From assembly GCF_000014285.2 (NCBI RefSeq), contig NC_008343.2, forward strand, positions 558,001 to 622,000: a stretch of DNA of 64,000 nucleotides, read 5' to 3'. Origin of the DNA: Granulibacter bethesdensis CGDNIH1 (lineage in GTDB: Bacteria > Pseudomonadota > Alphaproteobacteria > Acetobacterales > Acetobacteraceae). The notes under the pieces are model-generated. The model made no database searches. It was not told the DNA's origin and saw only the letters and a list, made by a program, of their open reading frames with translations. Below are positions 1 through 7,570 of the stretch, piece after piece (position 1 is the stretch's first letter; each line of letters begins with the position of its first letter). A program made the position numbers and the translations under genes.

Positions 1-354
1 TTCAATCAATACCTGCCCGGTACGTGGTTTCGCGCAGTGACGGATCAGGGCATCAAAGGGGATGCTCCGCCCCTCCTGCTCTGCCGCCATATCCGGGGAG
101 AGAGGGGCGGCAAATCGCCAGGGCGCAATCTCATCAAGGTCGAGGTCATCCGTATCCGGTCCTTCCTGTAGCGCTTTCATCAGCAGATCGGCATCGGTGG
201 GGGGATGGGCCGTGCCGCTGAGTACCGGCTTTAACGCCTGTATCTGCTGTCCGGCCCGGATGAAAGCTTTGATCAAACCGGCTGTGACATAGCTTTTGCC
301 GATATCCGTGCCGGTGGCTGTGATGAAAACAGGGCGCAGGACGGGATCAGTCAT
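1..354 (-). CDS. bioD: Dethiobiotin synthetase BioD (N-terminal part, cut by window edge)
   Basis: Encodes the ATP-dependent enzyme that closes the ureido ring of 7,8-diaminononanoate to give dethiobiotin, the third step of the cytosolic biotin ring pathway. The visible 118 residues begin MTDPVLRPVFITATGTDIGKS; the GTDIGKS segment is the P-loop typical of BioD (GTDTGKT in most members). The last visible residues, GQVLIE, match the start of the conserved VEGAGG motif. The start codon lies inside the 3' end of the upstream CDF gene (8-nt overlap), which suggests translational coupling. The rest of the gene lies beyond the left edge. Identification is firm because the P-loop fits and bioF, bioA and bioB are adjacent. 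Confidence 0.9.
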   Translation of the reverse strand, partial: MTDPVLRPVFITATGTDIGKSYVTAGLIKAFIRAGQQIQALKPVLSGTAHPPTDADLLMKALQEGPDTDDLDLDEIAPWRFAAPLSPDMAAEQEGRSIPFDALIRHCAKPRTGQVLIE

Positions 355-1381
355 GGTTGTGATCATGGTCCGCATGATGGACCTGGCCAGGAAGAGGAGA
401 GAGGCGGCATGGATGGTCGTCGGAGCGTAAGCCGGTTTCCATCTGCACTGTCGCATGCGAGATACCGAACCGGTCGCTCAACCGGTGCTGAATGGCATCG
501 AGAATACGATCCCGGTCCTCGCCCGTCTCCTCTCCGGCTCCGGTCACGGCATGGAGGGTGATCAGCCGGTCATTCCCGGTCAGGGACCATGCGTGCAGGT
601 GATGAACGCGCTGTACACCTGGGATGGTGTGAACCAGATCACTGGCAATGGCATCCAGATCAATATCGGCCGGAGTGCCCTGGAGTAGTACATGGGCCGA
701 TCCTTTGACCACACTCACGGCACCGCGCAGGATCATGGCGGCAAAGATCAGTGACAGCAGTGGATCGGCGATCACCCAGCCGGTTATCATGATGATCAGC
801 GCAGCCAGGATGGCAGCGGCAAAGCCGAACAGGTCGCTCAGCACATGCAGCCACACGCCGCGCATATTAAGGCTGGATTCCCGTCCTTCATTCAGGATGA
901 GCAGGGAGATGGCGTTGGCCACCAGCCCGACCGCGGCAACGGCCAGCATCAGGCCGCCGCCAATCGGTTGGGGATTCAGCAGGCGGCGTACTGCCTCGAT
1001 CACAATCCATATGGAGACAATCAGGAGGGAGGAGCCATTGACGAAGGCTGCCAGCACTTCCAACCGCCGGAACCCGTAGCTGTGGCGTGTGCTGGAGGGA
1101 CGCCGGCCAATGCGTAAGGCCGCCCATCCCATCAACAGGGACAGTACGTCAGATACCATATGGCCCGCATCGGCCAGCAGGGCCAGCGATCCGGACAGCA
1201 GGCCGCCTACGATTTCAGCACCGAGAAAAACCGTGAGAATCATTCCGGCAAGGGCCAGTCTGCGTTCGTCCTTGACCCCCGCACTATGGGAATGCCCCAA
1301 CGCACCATGATCATGGCCCGCATGGCCGTGATCATGATGCGTATGGGAATGAGAGGCCGGCGTGATGATGGCTTCGGTCAT
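347..1381 (-). CDS. Cation diffusion facilitator (zinc-type CDF) efflux protein
   Basis: A 344-residue inner-membrane divalent-cation/proton antiporter, probably exporting zinc. The N-terminus is a His-rich tail (HSHTHHDHGHAGHDH, from residue 11) and the C-terminus ends HHADHDHNHD. Six membrane segments follow the N-tail. The transport-site motifs are H74-x3-D78 in segment 2 (HMVSD) and H179-x3-D183 in segment 5 (HVLSD), the HD/HD arrangement of zinc-type members such as CzcD and ZitB. It sits between bioF and bioD on the same strand and overlaps the bioD start, yet has a separate palindromic operator of ArsR/SmtB type upstream. It may therefore be metal-induced and drive some bioD transcription. 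The metal preference is inferred from the family. Confidence 0.93.
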   Translation of the reverse strand: MTEAIITPASHSHTHHDHGHAGHDHGALGHSHSAGVKDERRLALAGMILTVFLGAEIVGGLLSGSLALLADAGHMVSDVLSLLMGWAALRIGRRPSSTRHSYGFRRLEVLAAFVNGSSLLIVSIWIVIEAVRRLLNPQPIGGGLMLAVAAVGLVANAISLLILNEGRESSLNMRGVWLHVLSDLFGFAAAILAALIIMITGWVIADPLLSLIFAAMILRGAVSVVKGSAHVLLQGTPADIDLDAIASDLVHTIPGVQRVHHLHAWSLTGNDRLITLHAVTGAGEETGEDRDRILDAIQHRLSDRFGISHATVQMETGLRSDDHPCRLSPLPGQVHHADHDHNHD

Positions 1382-1406
1382 GGTGAACCTCTATACGCTT
1401 TCTTAA

Positions 1407-1430
1407 ATATATGAATACATATTCATGTAT
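1407..1430 (-). promoter_or_regulatory. ArsR/SmtB-type metal-sensor operator in front of the CDF gene
   Basis: Perfect inverted repeat ATGAAT-ACAT-ATTCAT at 1411-1426, extended by three more paired bases on each side (1407-1409 with 1428-1430) with one mismatch. The core TGAA-N6-TTCA is the known half-site spacing of SmtB/CzrA operators. It ends about 25 bases from the CDF start codon, where a repressor would block transcription. No ArsR gene is present in the window, so the regulator would act in trans. Confidence 0.6.
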
Positions 1431-1458
1431 GTGCGGTCAAGTCCATATTTCCCGATGG

Positions 1459-2622
1459 TCATCCTGCTGTGTCAGACAGTAAGGGCCTGATCAACTCTGC
1501 CAGACGCATGATGTCGCTGTCAGGGGTCAGGGCAGTGAAAGTCAGCCGCAGACGGGCTGTTCCAGCCGGAACGGTGGGGGGACGGATTGCGGCAGCCAGA
1601 TAATCATGCTCCGCCAGCATCGCCGAGGCAGACAGGGCCGCCTCCGCGGAGCCGAGCAGGATCGGCACGATAGGGCTTTGTGCATCCGGCAGGCTTGTCA
1701 GACGGGTAAACAGCTTCGCTTTTTCCAATGGCTGCATGGTCAGGGCGGGATCGGCGGCTATCAGATCCAGTGCTGTGATCGCCGCTGCCAGCGTGCCGGG
1801 GGGAAGGCCTGTGGTATAGATAAAGCTGCGCGCCCGATTGCGGATCAGCGCCACCACCGGCGCGGAGGCACAGAGATAGCCGCCATACGCCCCTACCGCT
1901 TTGGAGAGCGTGCCCATCTGCAACGGAACGTCATGACCGTATGCGGAGCCGTGCCCCTCGTTCAATACACCGATTCCATGGGCGTCATCGGTCATCAGCC
2001 ATGCATTGTATCGTGCCGAGAGTTCAACCAGCGCTGACATCGGGGCGAGATCGCCATCCATGGAGAATACGCCGTCCGTGACGATCAGCACGTGATCATG
2101 TTGAGGGCGTTCCTGTTCCAACAGCCCGGCCAGCGCCTGCATGTCGTTATGCGGGAACCGTATCGTCCGTGCATGCGCCAGAGCAGCGCCGGCATGGATG
2201 CAGGCATGAGCAAGCTCGTCCACCAGAATAAGGTCGTTGGGGGCGATCAGGGCCGGAATAATACCGATATTCGCCAGAAAGCCGGAACCGAACACGATGG
2301 CGGCCTCGGTGCCTTTCAGGGCTGCCAATCTGACTTCGAGTGCGGTGTAGAGCGGGTGATTGCCGGTCACCAGCCGCGATCCGCCCGCACCGACCCCGAA
2401 CTGAGCGGTGGCGTCGATGGCGGCACGAATGGTGGCGGGATGAGTAGAGAGGTTGAGATAATCGTTGCAGGACAGGCTCAGCATCCGTCGTTCCCCCCGC
2501 ATGACCCACGGGCTGCTGTCTCGGCCGGTTTCATGCAGCACGCGGCTCAACTGTCGTTTTTCCAGCGCGGAGAGCCTGCGTGCGGCGAAATCGTCCAGAG
2601 TCTGCATCGGATTACCCTGCAT
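1459..2622 (-). CDS. bioF: 8-amino-7-oxononanoate synthase BioF
   Basis: PLP enzyme that condenses pimeloyl-CoA or pimeloyl-ACP with alanine, the first step of biotin ring assembly. The 387-residue product has the full alpha-oxoamine synthase core: GSGFLANIG near residue 112, DDAHGIG at 212-218, and the PLP lysine K241 in GTLSKAVGAYGG. Length is normal for the family. Two in-frame ATGs compete for the start (codons 1 and 6); a GGGAG lies about 10 bases before the first. It is transcribed divergently from bioB and is followed on the same strand by the CDF gene and bioD. Confidence 0.95.
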   Translation of the reverse strand: MQGNPMQTLDDFAARRLSALEKRQLSRVLHETGRDSSPWVMRGERRMLSLSCNDYLNLSTHPATIRAAIDATAQFGVGAGGSRLVTGNHPLYTALEVRLAALKGTEAAIVFGSGFLANIGIIPALIAPNDLILVDELAHACIHAGAALAHARTIRFPHNDMQALAGLLEQERPQHDHVLIVTDGVFSMDGDLAPMSALVELSARYNAWLMTDDAHGIGVLNEGHGSAYGHDVPLQMGTLSKAVGAYGGYLCASAPVVALIRNRARSFIYTTGLPPGTLAAAITALDLIAADPALTMQPLEKAKLFTRLTSLPDAQSPIVPILLGSAEAALSASAMLAEHDYLAAAIRPPTVPAGTARLRLTFTALTPDSDIMRLAELIRPLLSDTAG

Positions 2623-2754
2623 GGTGCGTCGACTCCCTTTCCCCCACAGAGGGGCAGGCCAGAGGGGAAGGCTAAGGGGCAGGCGGGCGGAGGAATGCGT
2701 GACAGAAACATTTCATCCGCTTCGGAACTGCTTTAGTCTGGTTCGGCTGATGAA

Positions 2755-2766
2755 CGGTTATAACCG
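2755..2766. promoter_or_regulatory. Palindrome in the bioF/bioB divergent intergenic region
   Basis: CGGTTATAACCG is a perfect 12-base palindrome about 10-20 bases before the bioB start, within the only divergent spacer of the biotin cluster. Its GGTTATAACC core is operator-like. It matches neither the long BirA box nor a clear BioR site, so the binding protein is unknown. Confidence 0.35.
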
Positions 2767-2777
2767 CCTGTTCCGGA

Positions 2778-3806
2778 ATGGAAGTGATGCCCGATACGAA
2801 TCTCCCCTGCCAGAGTCTGGCTGACTCCGCCCTGTCCACGACGCGGGAGGCGGGGGCTGAAGCCGTGGTCATCCGTCACGATTGGAGCAGGGAAGAAGTA
2901 CGGTCCCTGCTCGATCTGCCATTCCCCGAACTGCTGTTCCGTGCCGCTGCGATCCACCGTGCCTGTTTTGATCCGCGTGAGGTGCAGATCTCGACCCTGC
3001 TCTCGATCAAGACCGGCGGCTGTCCGGAGGATTGTGCCTACTGCCCGCAGGCAGCCCAGTACGATACCGGGGTCGAGGCCAGTCGTCTGATGCGGGTCGA
3101 CGCCGTGCTGGAGGAAGCCCGTGCGGCGAAGGCCGCCGGAGCCAGCCGTTTCTGCATGGGGGCCGCCTGGCGTTCCCCCAAGGAGCGCGACATGGACACG
3201 GTCTGTGAGATGATCGAGGGCGTGAAGGCGCTGGGCATGGAAAGCTGTGTCACGCTCGGCATGCTGACGGATCAGCAAGCCCTGCGGCTGAAACAGGCCG
3301 GACTGGATTATTATAACCACAACCTCGATACGTCTCCCGAGTATTATGGCGCGGTCATTTCAACCCGCACGTACGAGGATCGGCTGGAAACGCTGGCTCA
3401 TGTGCGGGATGCAGGGATCAATGTCTGCTGTGGTGGTATTCTGGGGCTGGGCGAGGGGCTGGATGACCGTGCCGGCCTGATCGTGGCGCTCGCCAACCTG
3501 CCACGTCACCCGGAGAGTGTGCCGATCAATGCGCTGGTGCAGGTTGAAGGCACCCCGCTGAAAGGGCAGGAGCCGGTCGATACGATTGATTTTGTGCGGA
3601 TGATCGCGGTCGCCCGCATCACCATGCCTCATGCACGGGTCCGTCTGTCGGCGGGGCGCGAGGCTATGACCGATGAGGCGCAGGCGCTGTGTTTCCTTGC
3701 CGGTGCCAACTCGATTTTCTATGGTGAGAAGCTGCTGACGACCGGCAATCCTGCGGCGGAGCGCGATCGGGCGCTGTTGTCCCGCCTGGGTATGCGGCTG
3801 GTCTGA
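2778..3806 (+). CDS. bioB: Biotin synthase BioB (radical SAM)
   Basis: Radical-SAM enzyme that inserts sulfur into dethiobiotin, the last step of biotin synthesis. The 342-residue product carries the SAM [4Fe-4S] motif C82-x3-C86-x2-C89 within [12 protein letters not shown], and the family segments [12 protein letters not shown] and [13 protein letters not shown], which hold residues around the second iron-sulfur cluster. A downstream ATG at 2787 is an alternative start. bioA follows 16 bases after the stop, so the two form an operon. The N-terminus is about 40 residues longer than the minimal enzyme before the first conserved block, which is common in this family. Confidence 0.96.
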   Translation: MEVMPDTNLPCQSLADSALSTTREAGAEAVVIRHDWSREEVRSLLDLPFPELLFRAAAIHRACFDPREVQISTLLSIKTGGCPEDCAYCPQAAQYDTGVEASRLMRVDAVLEEARAAKAAGASRFCMGAAWRSPKERDMDTVCEMIEGVKALGMESCVTLGMLTDQQALRLKQAGLDYYNHNLDTSPEYYGAVISTRTYEDRLETLAHVRDAGINVCCGGILGLGEGLDDRAGLIVALANLPRHPESVPINALVQVEGTPLKGQEPVDTIDFVRMIAVARITMPHARVRLSAGREAMTDEAQALCFLAGANSIFYGEKLLTTGNPAAERDRALLSRLGMRLV

Positions 3807-3822
3807 CCGGTGAGCATCAGGC

Positions 3823-5100
3823 GTGATGTCGCCATCGGATCAGGCAGACGGTTCCCGTCTTTGGCTGCCGTATACGCAGATGCAGATTGCTGCTCCGCCG
3901 CTGCGGGCGGCGCGGACTTATGGTACCCGCATCGTGCTGGAGGACGGGCGCGAACTGGTGGACGGAATCGCCAGTTGGTGGACCGCCTGCCACGGCTATA
4001 ACCACCCTGCGATCATGGAGGCAATGCGGGAGCAGCTCGCCCGGATGCCGCATGTGATGCTTGGCGGTCTGGTGCATGACCCTGCCGAGACGCTGGCCAG
4101 CCGTCTCTGTGCCATTGTGCCGGGGGCGATGGAGCGGGTGTTCTTCTCCGATAGCGGCAGTGTCGCGGTTGAGGTCGCGATGAAAATGGCGATCCAGCAC
4201 TGGCTGAATCGCGGAGACAGGCGGCGTAGTAAAATCCTCGCTTTTCGCGGCGGATATCATGGCGATACCTTTGCCACCATGGCGGTGTGTGATCCGGAAG
4301 AAGGCATGCACAGCCTGTTTCAGGGCGTGCTGCCGCAGCATGTGATTGCTGATCTGCCTTGTGATGACGCATCACAGGCAAGGCTTGCCGACATTCTGAA
4401 CCGGTATGGCGATGAACTGGCCGCCATTCTGGTAGAACCGCTGGTACAGGGTGCAGGAGGAATGCGGTTTCATGCACCGGACGTGCTGCGGTGTCTGCGG
4501 GCGGCAGCAGATCAGGCGGGGATTTTCCTGATCCTGGACGAGGTGTTTACCGGGTTCGGGCGCACAGGGAGCATGTTTGCCTGCGAACAGGCCGGGATTG
4601 CCGCCGATATCGTCGTACTGTCGAAAGCATTGACGGGCGGGGTCTCTCCTCTGGCGGCCACGTTGGCGAATGGAAAGGTGACGGCCGCTTTCTGGAGCGA
4701 CCGACCGGACCATGCGCTGATGCATGGCCCGACCTATATGGGGCACGCGCTGGGGTGTGCTGCCGCTCTCGCCTCGCTCGATCTGTTCGTGCAGGAGGAC
4801 AGGCTGGCGCAGGTCGCAGCCATATCGGCCCAGCTGGAAACCGGGCTATCCCCATGTCGTGGCAGCAGGCTGGTGCGCGATGTGAGGGTGATGGGTGCGA
4901 TCGGCGTGGTTGAACTCGATCCGATGCCGCCTCTGGCTGATATCAAGGCCCGGTTGGTGGAGAGGGGCGTTTGGGTCCGTCCATTCCGTAATATTATTTA
5001 TCTCACCCCGGCTCTCATCATCGGGAAAGGTGATCTGGCCCACCTGACCGGCGCGGTGTGTGCCGTGGTAGATGAATTGAAGGCTTGCAAGACCGCATAA
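3823..5100 (+). CDS. bioA: Adenosylmethionine-8-amino-7-oxononanoate aminotransferase BioA
   Basis: Class-III PLP aminotransferase that makes 7,8-diaminononanoate from 8-amino-7-oxononanoate, with SAM as the usual amino donor. The 425-residue sequence has the BioA substrate signature LWLPYTQMQ near the N-terminus, ASWWTACHGYNHP near residue 51, the cofactor aspartate in LDEVFTGFGRTG, and the PLP lysine K268 in LSKALTGG. A GTG (3823) is followed directly by an ATG (3826), and either could start the protein. It lies 16 bases after bioB and completes bioF-bioA-bioD-bioB. No bioC or bioH candidate for pimeloyl synthesis is linked here. Confidence 0.95.
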   Translation: MMSPSDQADGSRLWLPYTQMQIAAPPLRAARTYGTRIVLEDGRELVDGIASWWTACHGYNHPAIMEAMREQLARMPHVMLGGLVHDPAETLASRLCAIVPGAMERVFFSDSGSVAVEVAMKMAIQHWLNRGDRRRSKILAFRGGYHGDTFATMAVCDPEEGMHSLFQGVLPQHVIADLPCDDASQARLADILNRYGDELAAILVEPLVQGAGGMRFHAPDVLRCLRAAADQAGIFLILDEVFTGFGRTGSMFACEQAGIAADIVVLSKALTGGVSPLAATLANGKVTAAFWSDRPDHALMHGPTYMGHALGCAAALASLDLFVQEDRLAQVAAISAQLETGLSPCRGSRLVRDVRVMGAIGVVELDPMPPLADIKARLVERGVWVRPFRNIIYLTPALIIGKGDLAHLTGAVCAVVDELKACKTA

Positions 5101-5129
5101 AAAAGAAAAGGCCGCGGAACACCGCGGCC
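5100..5129 (-). terminator. Intrinsic terminator for the pqqA transcript
   Basis: Perfect 8-bp stem GGCCGCGG / CCGCGGCC (5110-5117 and 5122-5129) with a 4-base loop. Read on the minus strand it is followed by a T-rich run (TTTTCTTTT). It sits about 100 bases after pqqA and directly after the convergent bioA stop, so it ends the pqqA message and may also serve bioA. Confidence 0.85.
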
Positions 5130-5232
5130 AGTCATCTTGGGGTCGTCGCAGAATTTATCTGCCCGCTTATCAGTCCCATCATAATCCAGATAGGCCTTTG
5201 CAGGTGCTATCCGATGATGGCTGATAAACGAA

Positions 5233-5313
5233 TTACTTCGTTTCGGCGCAAGCGTAAGCGTTGATCTCGGCGCCCAGGGCAACTTCGACAACCTTCGGGG
5301 TATTCCAGGCCAT
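5233..5313 (-). CDS. pqqA: PQQ precursor peptide PqqA (26 residues)
   Basis: Small ribosomal peptide from which the cofactor pyrroloquinoline quinone is built. It reads MAWNTPKVVEVALGAEINAY (residues 1-20) followed by ACAETK, 26 residues. It contains the obligatory glutamate and tyrosine spaced E16-x3-Y20 that PqqE cross-links, and the typical start MxWxxPxV. A GGAG lies 7 bases before the ATG. The ORF is short and easily missed. It is a single-gene unit: the terminator at 5100-5129 and convergent bioA follow, and no pqqB, C, D or E is in the window. PQQ serves periplasmic alcohol, glucose and methanol dehydrogenases, which fits an acetic acid bacterium. Confidence 0.93.
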   Translation of the reverse strand: MAWNTPKVVEVALGAEINAYACAETK

Positions 5314-5342
5314 GATGTTCTCCATGGATTGATAAAGTAATC

Positions 5343-5360
5343 CGCCTGATTATTCAGGCG
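5343..5360 (-). repeat. Hairpin/dyad in the pqqA leader
   Basis: Perfect inverted repeat CGCCTGA-TTAT-TCAGGCG with 7-bp arms and a 4-base loop, about 30 bases upstream of the pqqA start. It is probably in the 5' untranslated region, or is an operator at the promoter. There is no T-run on the pqqA-sense side, so it is not an obvious attenuator. Confidence 0.5.
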
Positions 5361-5584
5361 TGCTCTCTACATAAGCTGCTCTCATGAAAGGTCCAATGAA
5401 TTATTCTCGGGATCATCATCGGTCTGTTCGATCAACCACGTCTTTCAGGCGATTCTGAACCCTTTTCGAGGGGTGTCGGCATTTTTCGCTGCATGGCAGG
5501 GGACTTTTTTCTGGCTGTGGATGCTGGACGGGATGGTCAGGAAAGCTCTGACTCACCTTCTTGTGACGAAATGTGGACAGATAT

Positions 5585-6190
5585 ATGTGGCTCAGCAGGA
5601 TGATGCTTCGATGGAAGGCCCTGATCGCGCTAGGGGCACTGATGGGTGCATGGGGCATCATGATTCAGGTGGGGTATGCTCATAAGCCCTTGTCGCATCC
5701 GCCTGTCCACGCCCAGCCCGCCGCCACATGCGTTGCCCGTGCGCTCGATGGCGGACAGAGACGGGAATTCACCCGGGCCCCGGTGCAGCCTCCCGGAACG
5801 CTGACCGATCCGGAGGCTCCCCGGCCAGTCTATCGTCTGACCAGCCATTGTTACCCCGATCTTCAGGCGGAGGCCGCCTGTCCCACCGAATATGGGCCTG
5901 ATGCGCATCTGGCCGAATGGTTCGATATTGCGCCTTTGCTGGCGAAAAACGCTGAAGCGGCGCAGGCGCTGGGCTTTGCGATCGGGGATCTGGCATGGCT
6001 CAGTGTCAGCCATTTCAGCTATGACAAGGGGATGCAGTATTATCTGACCCGGCTGGACACGCCGCCGCCAGAGGATGCACTGATCCGTCAAACCGCGCCG
6101 CATGGCTGGATTGTCGGGCAATGGACCGGGCTGGCTCTGCCTTCCTTATGTGAGATCGGGATCAGACCGCTGCCAGCTCCGCAGGAATAA
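5585..6190 (+). CDS. Small exported or membrane-anchored protein of unknown function
   Basis: About 201 residues; not recognised. A GTG at 5573 could give four extra residues. The N-terminus has a basic stretch and a single hydrophobic segment (LIALGALMGAWGIMIQVGYA), which suggests a signal peptide or membrane anchor, followed by a proline-rich linker and a soluble domain of about 150 residues with cysteines in TSHCYP, EAACPTEYG and SLCEIG. The tail is rich in aromatic and acidic residues. It stands alone between pqqA (divergent) and dadA (same strand, 86 bases on). Codon use resembles its neighbours. Proximity to pqqA is the only functional hint and may be chance. Confidence 0.65.
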   Translation: MWLSRMMLRWKALIALGALMGAWGIMIQVGYAHKPLSHPPVHAQPAATCVARALDGGQRREFTRAPVQPPGTLTDPEAPRPVYRLTSHCYPDLQAEAACPTEYGPDAHLAEWFDIAPLLAKNAEAAQALGFAIGDLAWLSVSHFSYDKGMQYYLTRLDTPPPEDALIRQTAPHGWIVGQWTGLALPSLCEIGIRPLPAPQE

Positions 6191-6276
6191 CGGTTCTCTC
6201 TCTTCTCATCTCTGGCGAGGATCGGCGACGGGATGTAAATAGAATCCTGATCGCATGAACCGAGGATGCAGGCATC

Positions 6277-7533
6277 GTGAGAGTTCTGATTCTTGGCAGC
6301 GGAGTCGTCGGCGTTGCCACAGCCTATTATCTATCCCGGGAAGGGCATGAGGTGGTGGTGGCTGACCGCCGGGACGGTCCGGGCATGGAAACCAGCTTTG
6401 CCAATGCGGGGCAGGTATCCCCCGGCTATTCATCGCCCTGGGCCGCCCCCGGTATTCCCCTGAAAGTGCTGCGCTGGATGACGCAGCCTCGCAGCCCGTT
6501 CGTGCTTCGCCCCAAACTGGATTGGGCACAGTGGCGCTGGATGACGCAGATGCTGGGAAATTGCACCGCGAATGCCTATGCCCGCAACAAGGCCCGCATG
6601 GTCAGGTTGGCCGAATACAGCCGTGACCAGTTGCGCGATCTGCGTGACGAAACCGGTATTGCCTATGATAACCGTGAACGCGGTACGCTACAGCTTTTCC
6701 GCACCCAGAAGCAGATGGATCATACTGCGGATGATATTGCGGTTCTGAAATCCTACGGCGTTGCTTATGAAGTTCTCGATCGTGCCGGATGCATCGCCGC
6801 GGAACCGGGGCTGCAATGGGCACAGGTTCCGCTGGTCGGCGGCTTGCGTCTACCCGGGGATGAAACCGGTGATGCTCATCTGTTCACGCGGGAACTGGCC
6901 CGTATCTGCATGGAACGCGGCGTTTCCTTCCTGTTCGGAACGCAGATCCATGGATTCAGCACGCAGGGCGACAAGATTACGGCTATCCGTTCCTCACGGG
7001 GAGATCTGATGGCGGATGCCTATGTCTGTGCGCTGGGCAGTTATTCACCGCTGCTGCTGAAGCAGATCGGCATAGCCGCGCCGATTTACCCGGTGAAGGG
7101 CTATTCAATGACCATTCCCATCACGGATGAAACCCATGCCCCGGTCTCAACGGTGATGGACGAGACCTACAAGATCGCGATTACCCGTCTCGGCAATCGT
7201 ATCCGCGTCGGTGGCACGGCGGAGCTGGCCGGGTACGATACACGTTTGCGTCAGGAAAGGCGTATGACGCTGGAGGGATCCGTAAAGGAGCTGTTTCCGG
7301 ATTCCGGCGATTTGCCAGCGGCGACATTCTGGTCCGGGCTGCGGCCAATGACGCCGGATGGCACCCCCATTATCGGTCCGACGCGCTATCGTAACCTGCA
7401 TCTCAACACGGGGCATGGCACGTTGGGCTGGACTATGTCCTGTGGCTCCGGTCGGTTGCTGGCGGATATGATCAGCGGCAAGCGCCCCAACATCGACCAT
7501 GCTGATCTGGCGATCGCCCGCTACGCAGGCTGA
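6277..7533 (+). CDS. dadA: D-amino acid dehydrogenase, small subunit (DadA)
   Basis: FAD enzyme at the inner face of the cytoplasmic membrane that oxidises D-amino acids (typically D-alanine) to 2-oxo acids and passes electrons to the quinone pool. The 418-residue product begins with the dinucleotide-binding motif [20 protein letters not shown] and then the DadA signature [14 protein letters not shown]. The C-terminal FAD-binding block is [14 protein letters not shown] followed by [16 protein letters not shown]. The start is GTG, with GAGG 12 bases upstream. No dadX racemase is adjacent. The length matches the family. Confidence 0.92.
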   Translation: MRVLILGSGVVGVATAYYLSREGHEVVVADRRDGPGMETSFANAGQVSPGYSSPWAAPGIPLKVLRWMTQPRSPFVLRPKLDWAQWRWMTQMLGNCTANAYARNKARMVRLAEYSRDQLRDLRDETGIAYDNRERGTLQLFRTQKQMDHTADDIAVLKSYGVAYEVLDRAGCIAAEPGLQWAQVPLVGGLRLPGDETGDAHLFTRELARICMERGVSFLFGTQIHGFSTQGDKITAIRSSRGDLMADAYVCALGSYSPLLLKQIGIAAPIYPVKGYSMTIPITDETHAPVSTVMDETYKIAITRLGNRIRVGGTAELAGYDTRLRQERRMTLEGSVKELFPDSGDLPAATFWSGLRPMTPDGTPIIGPTRYRNLHLNTGHGTLGWTMSCGSGRLLADMISGKRPNIDHADLAIARYAG

Positions 7534-7570
7534 GGCCCCGGATCAATTCTGACCCGCACAGGAGCATTTG

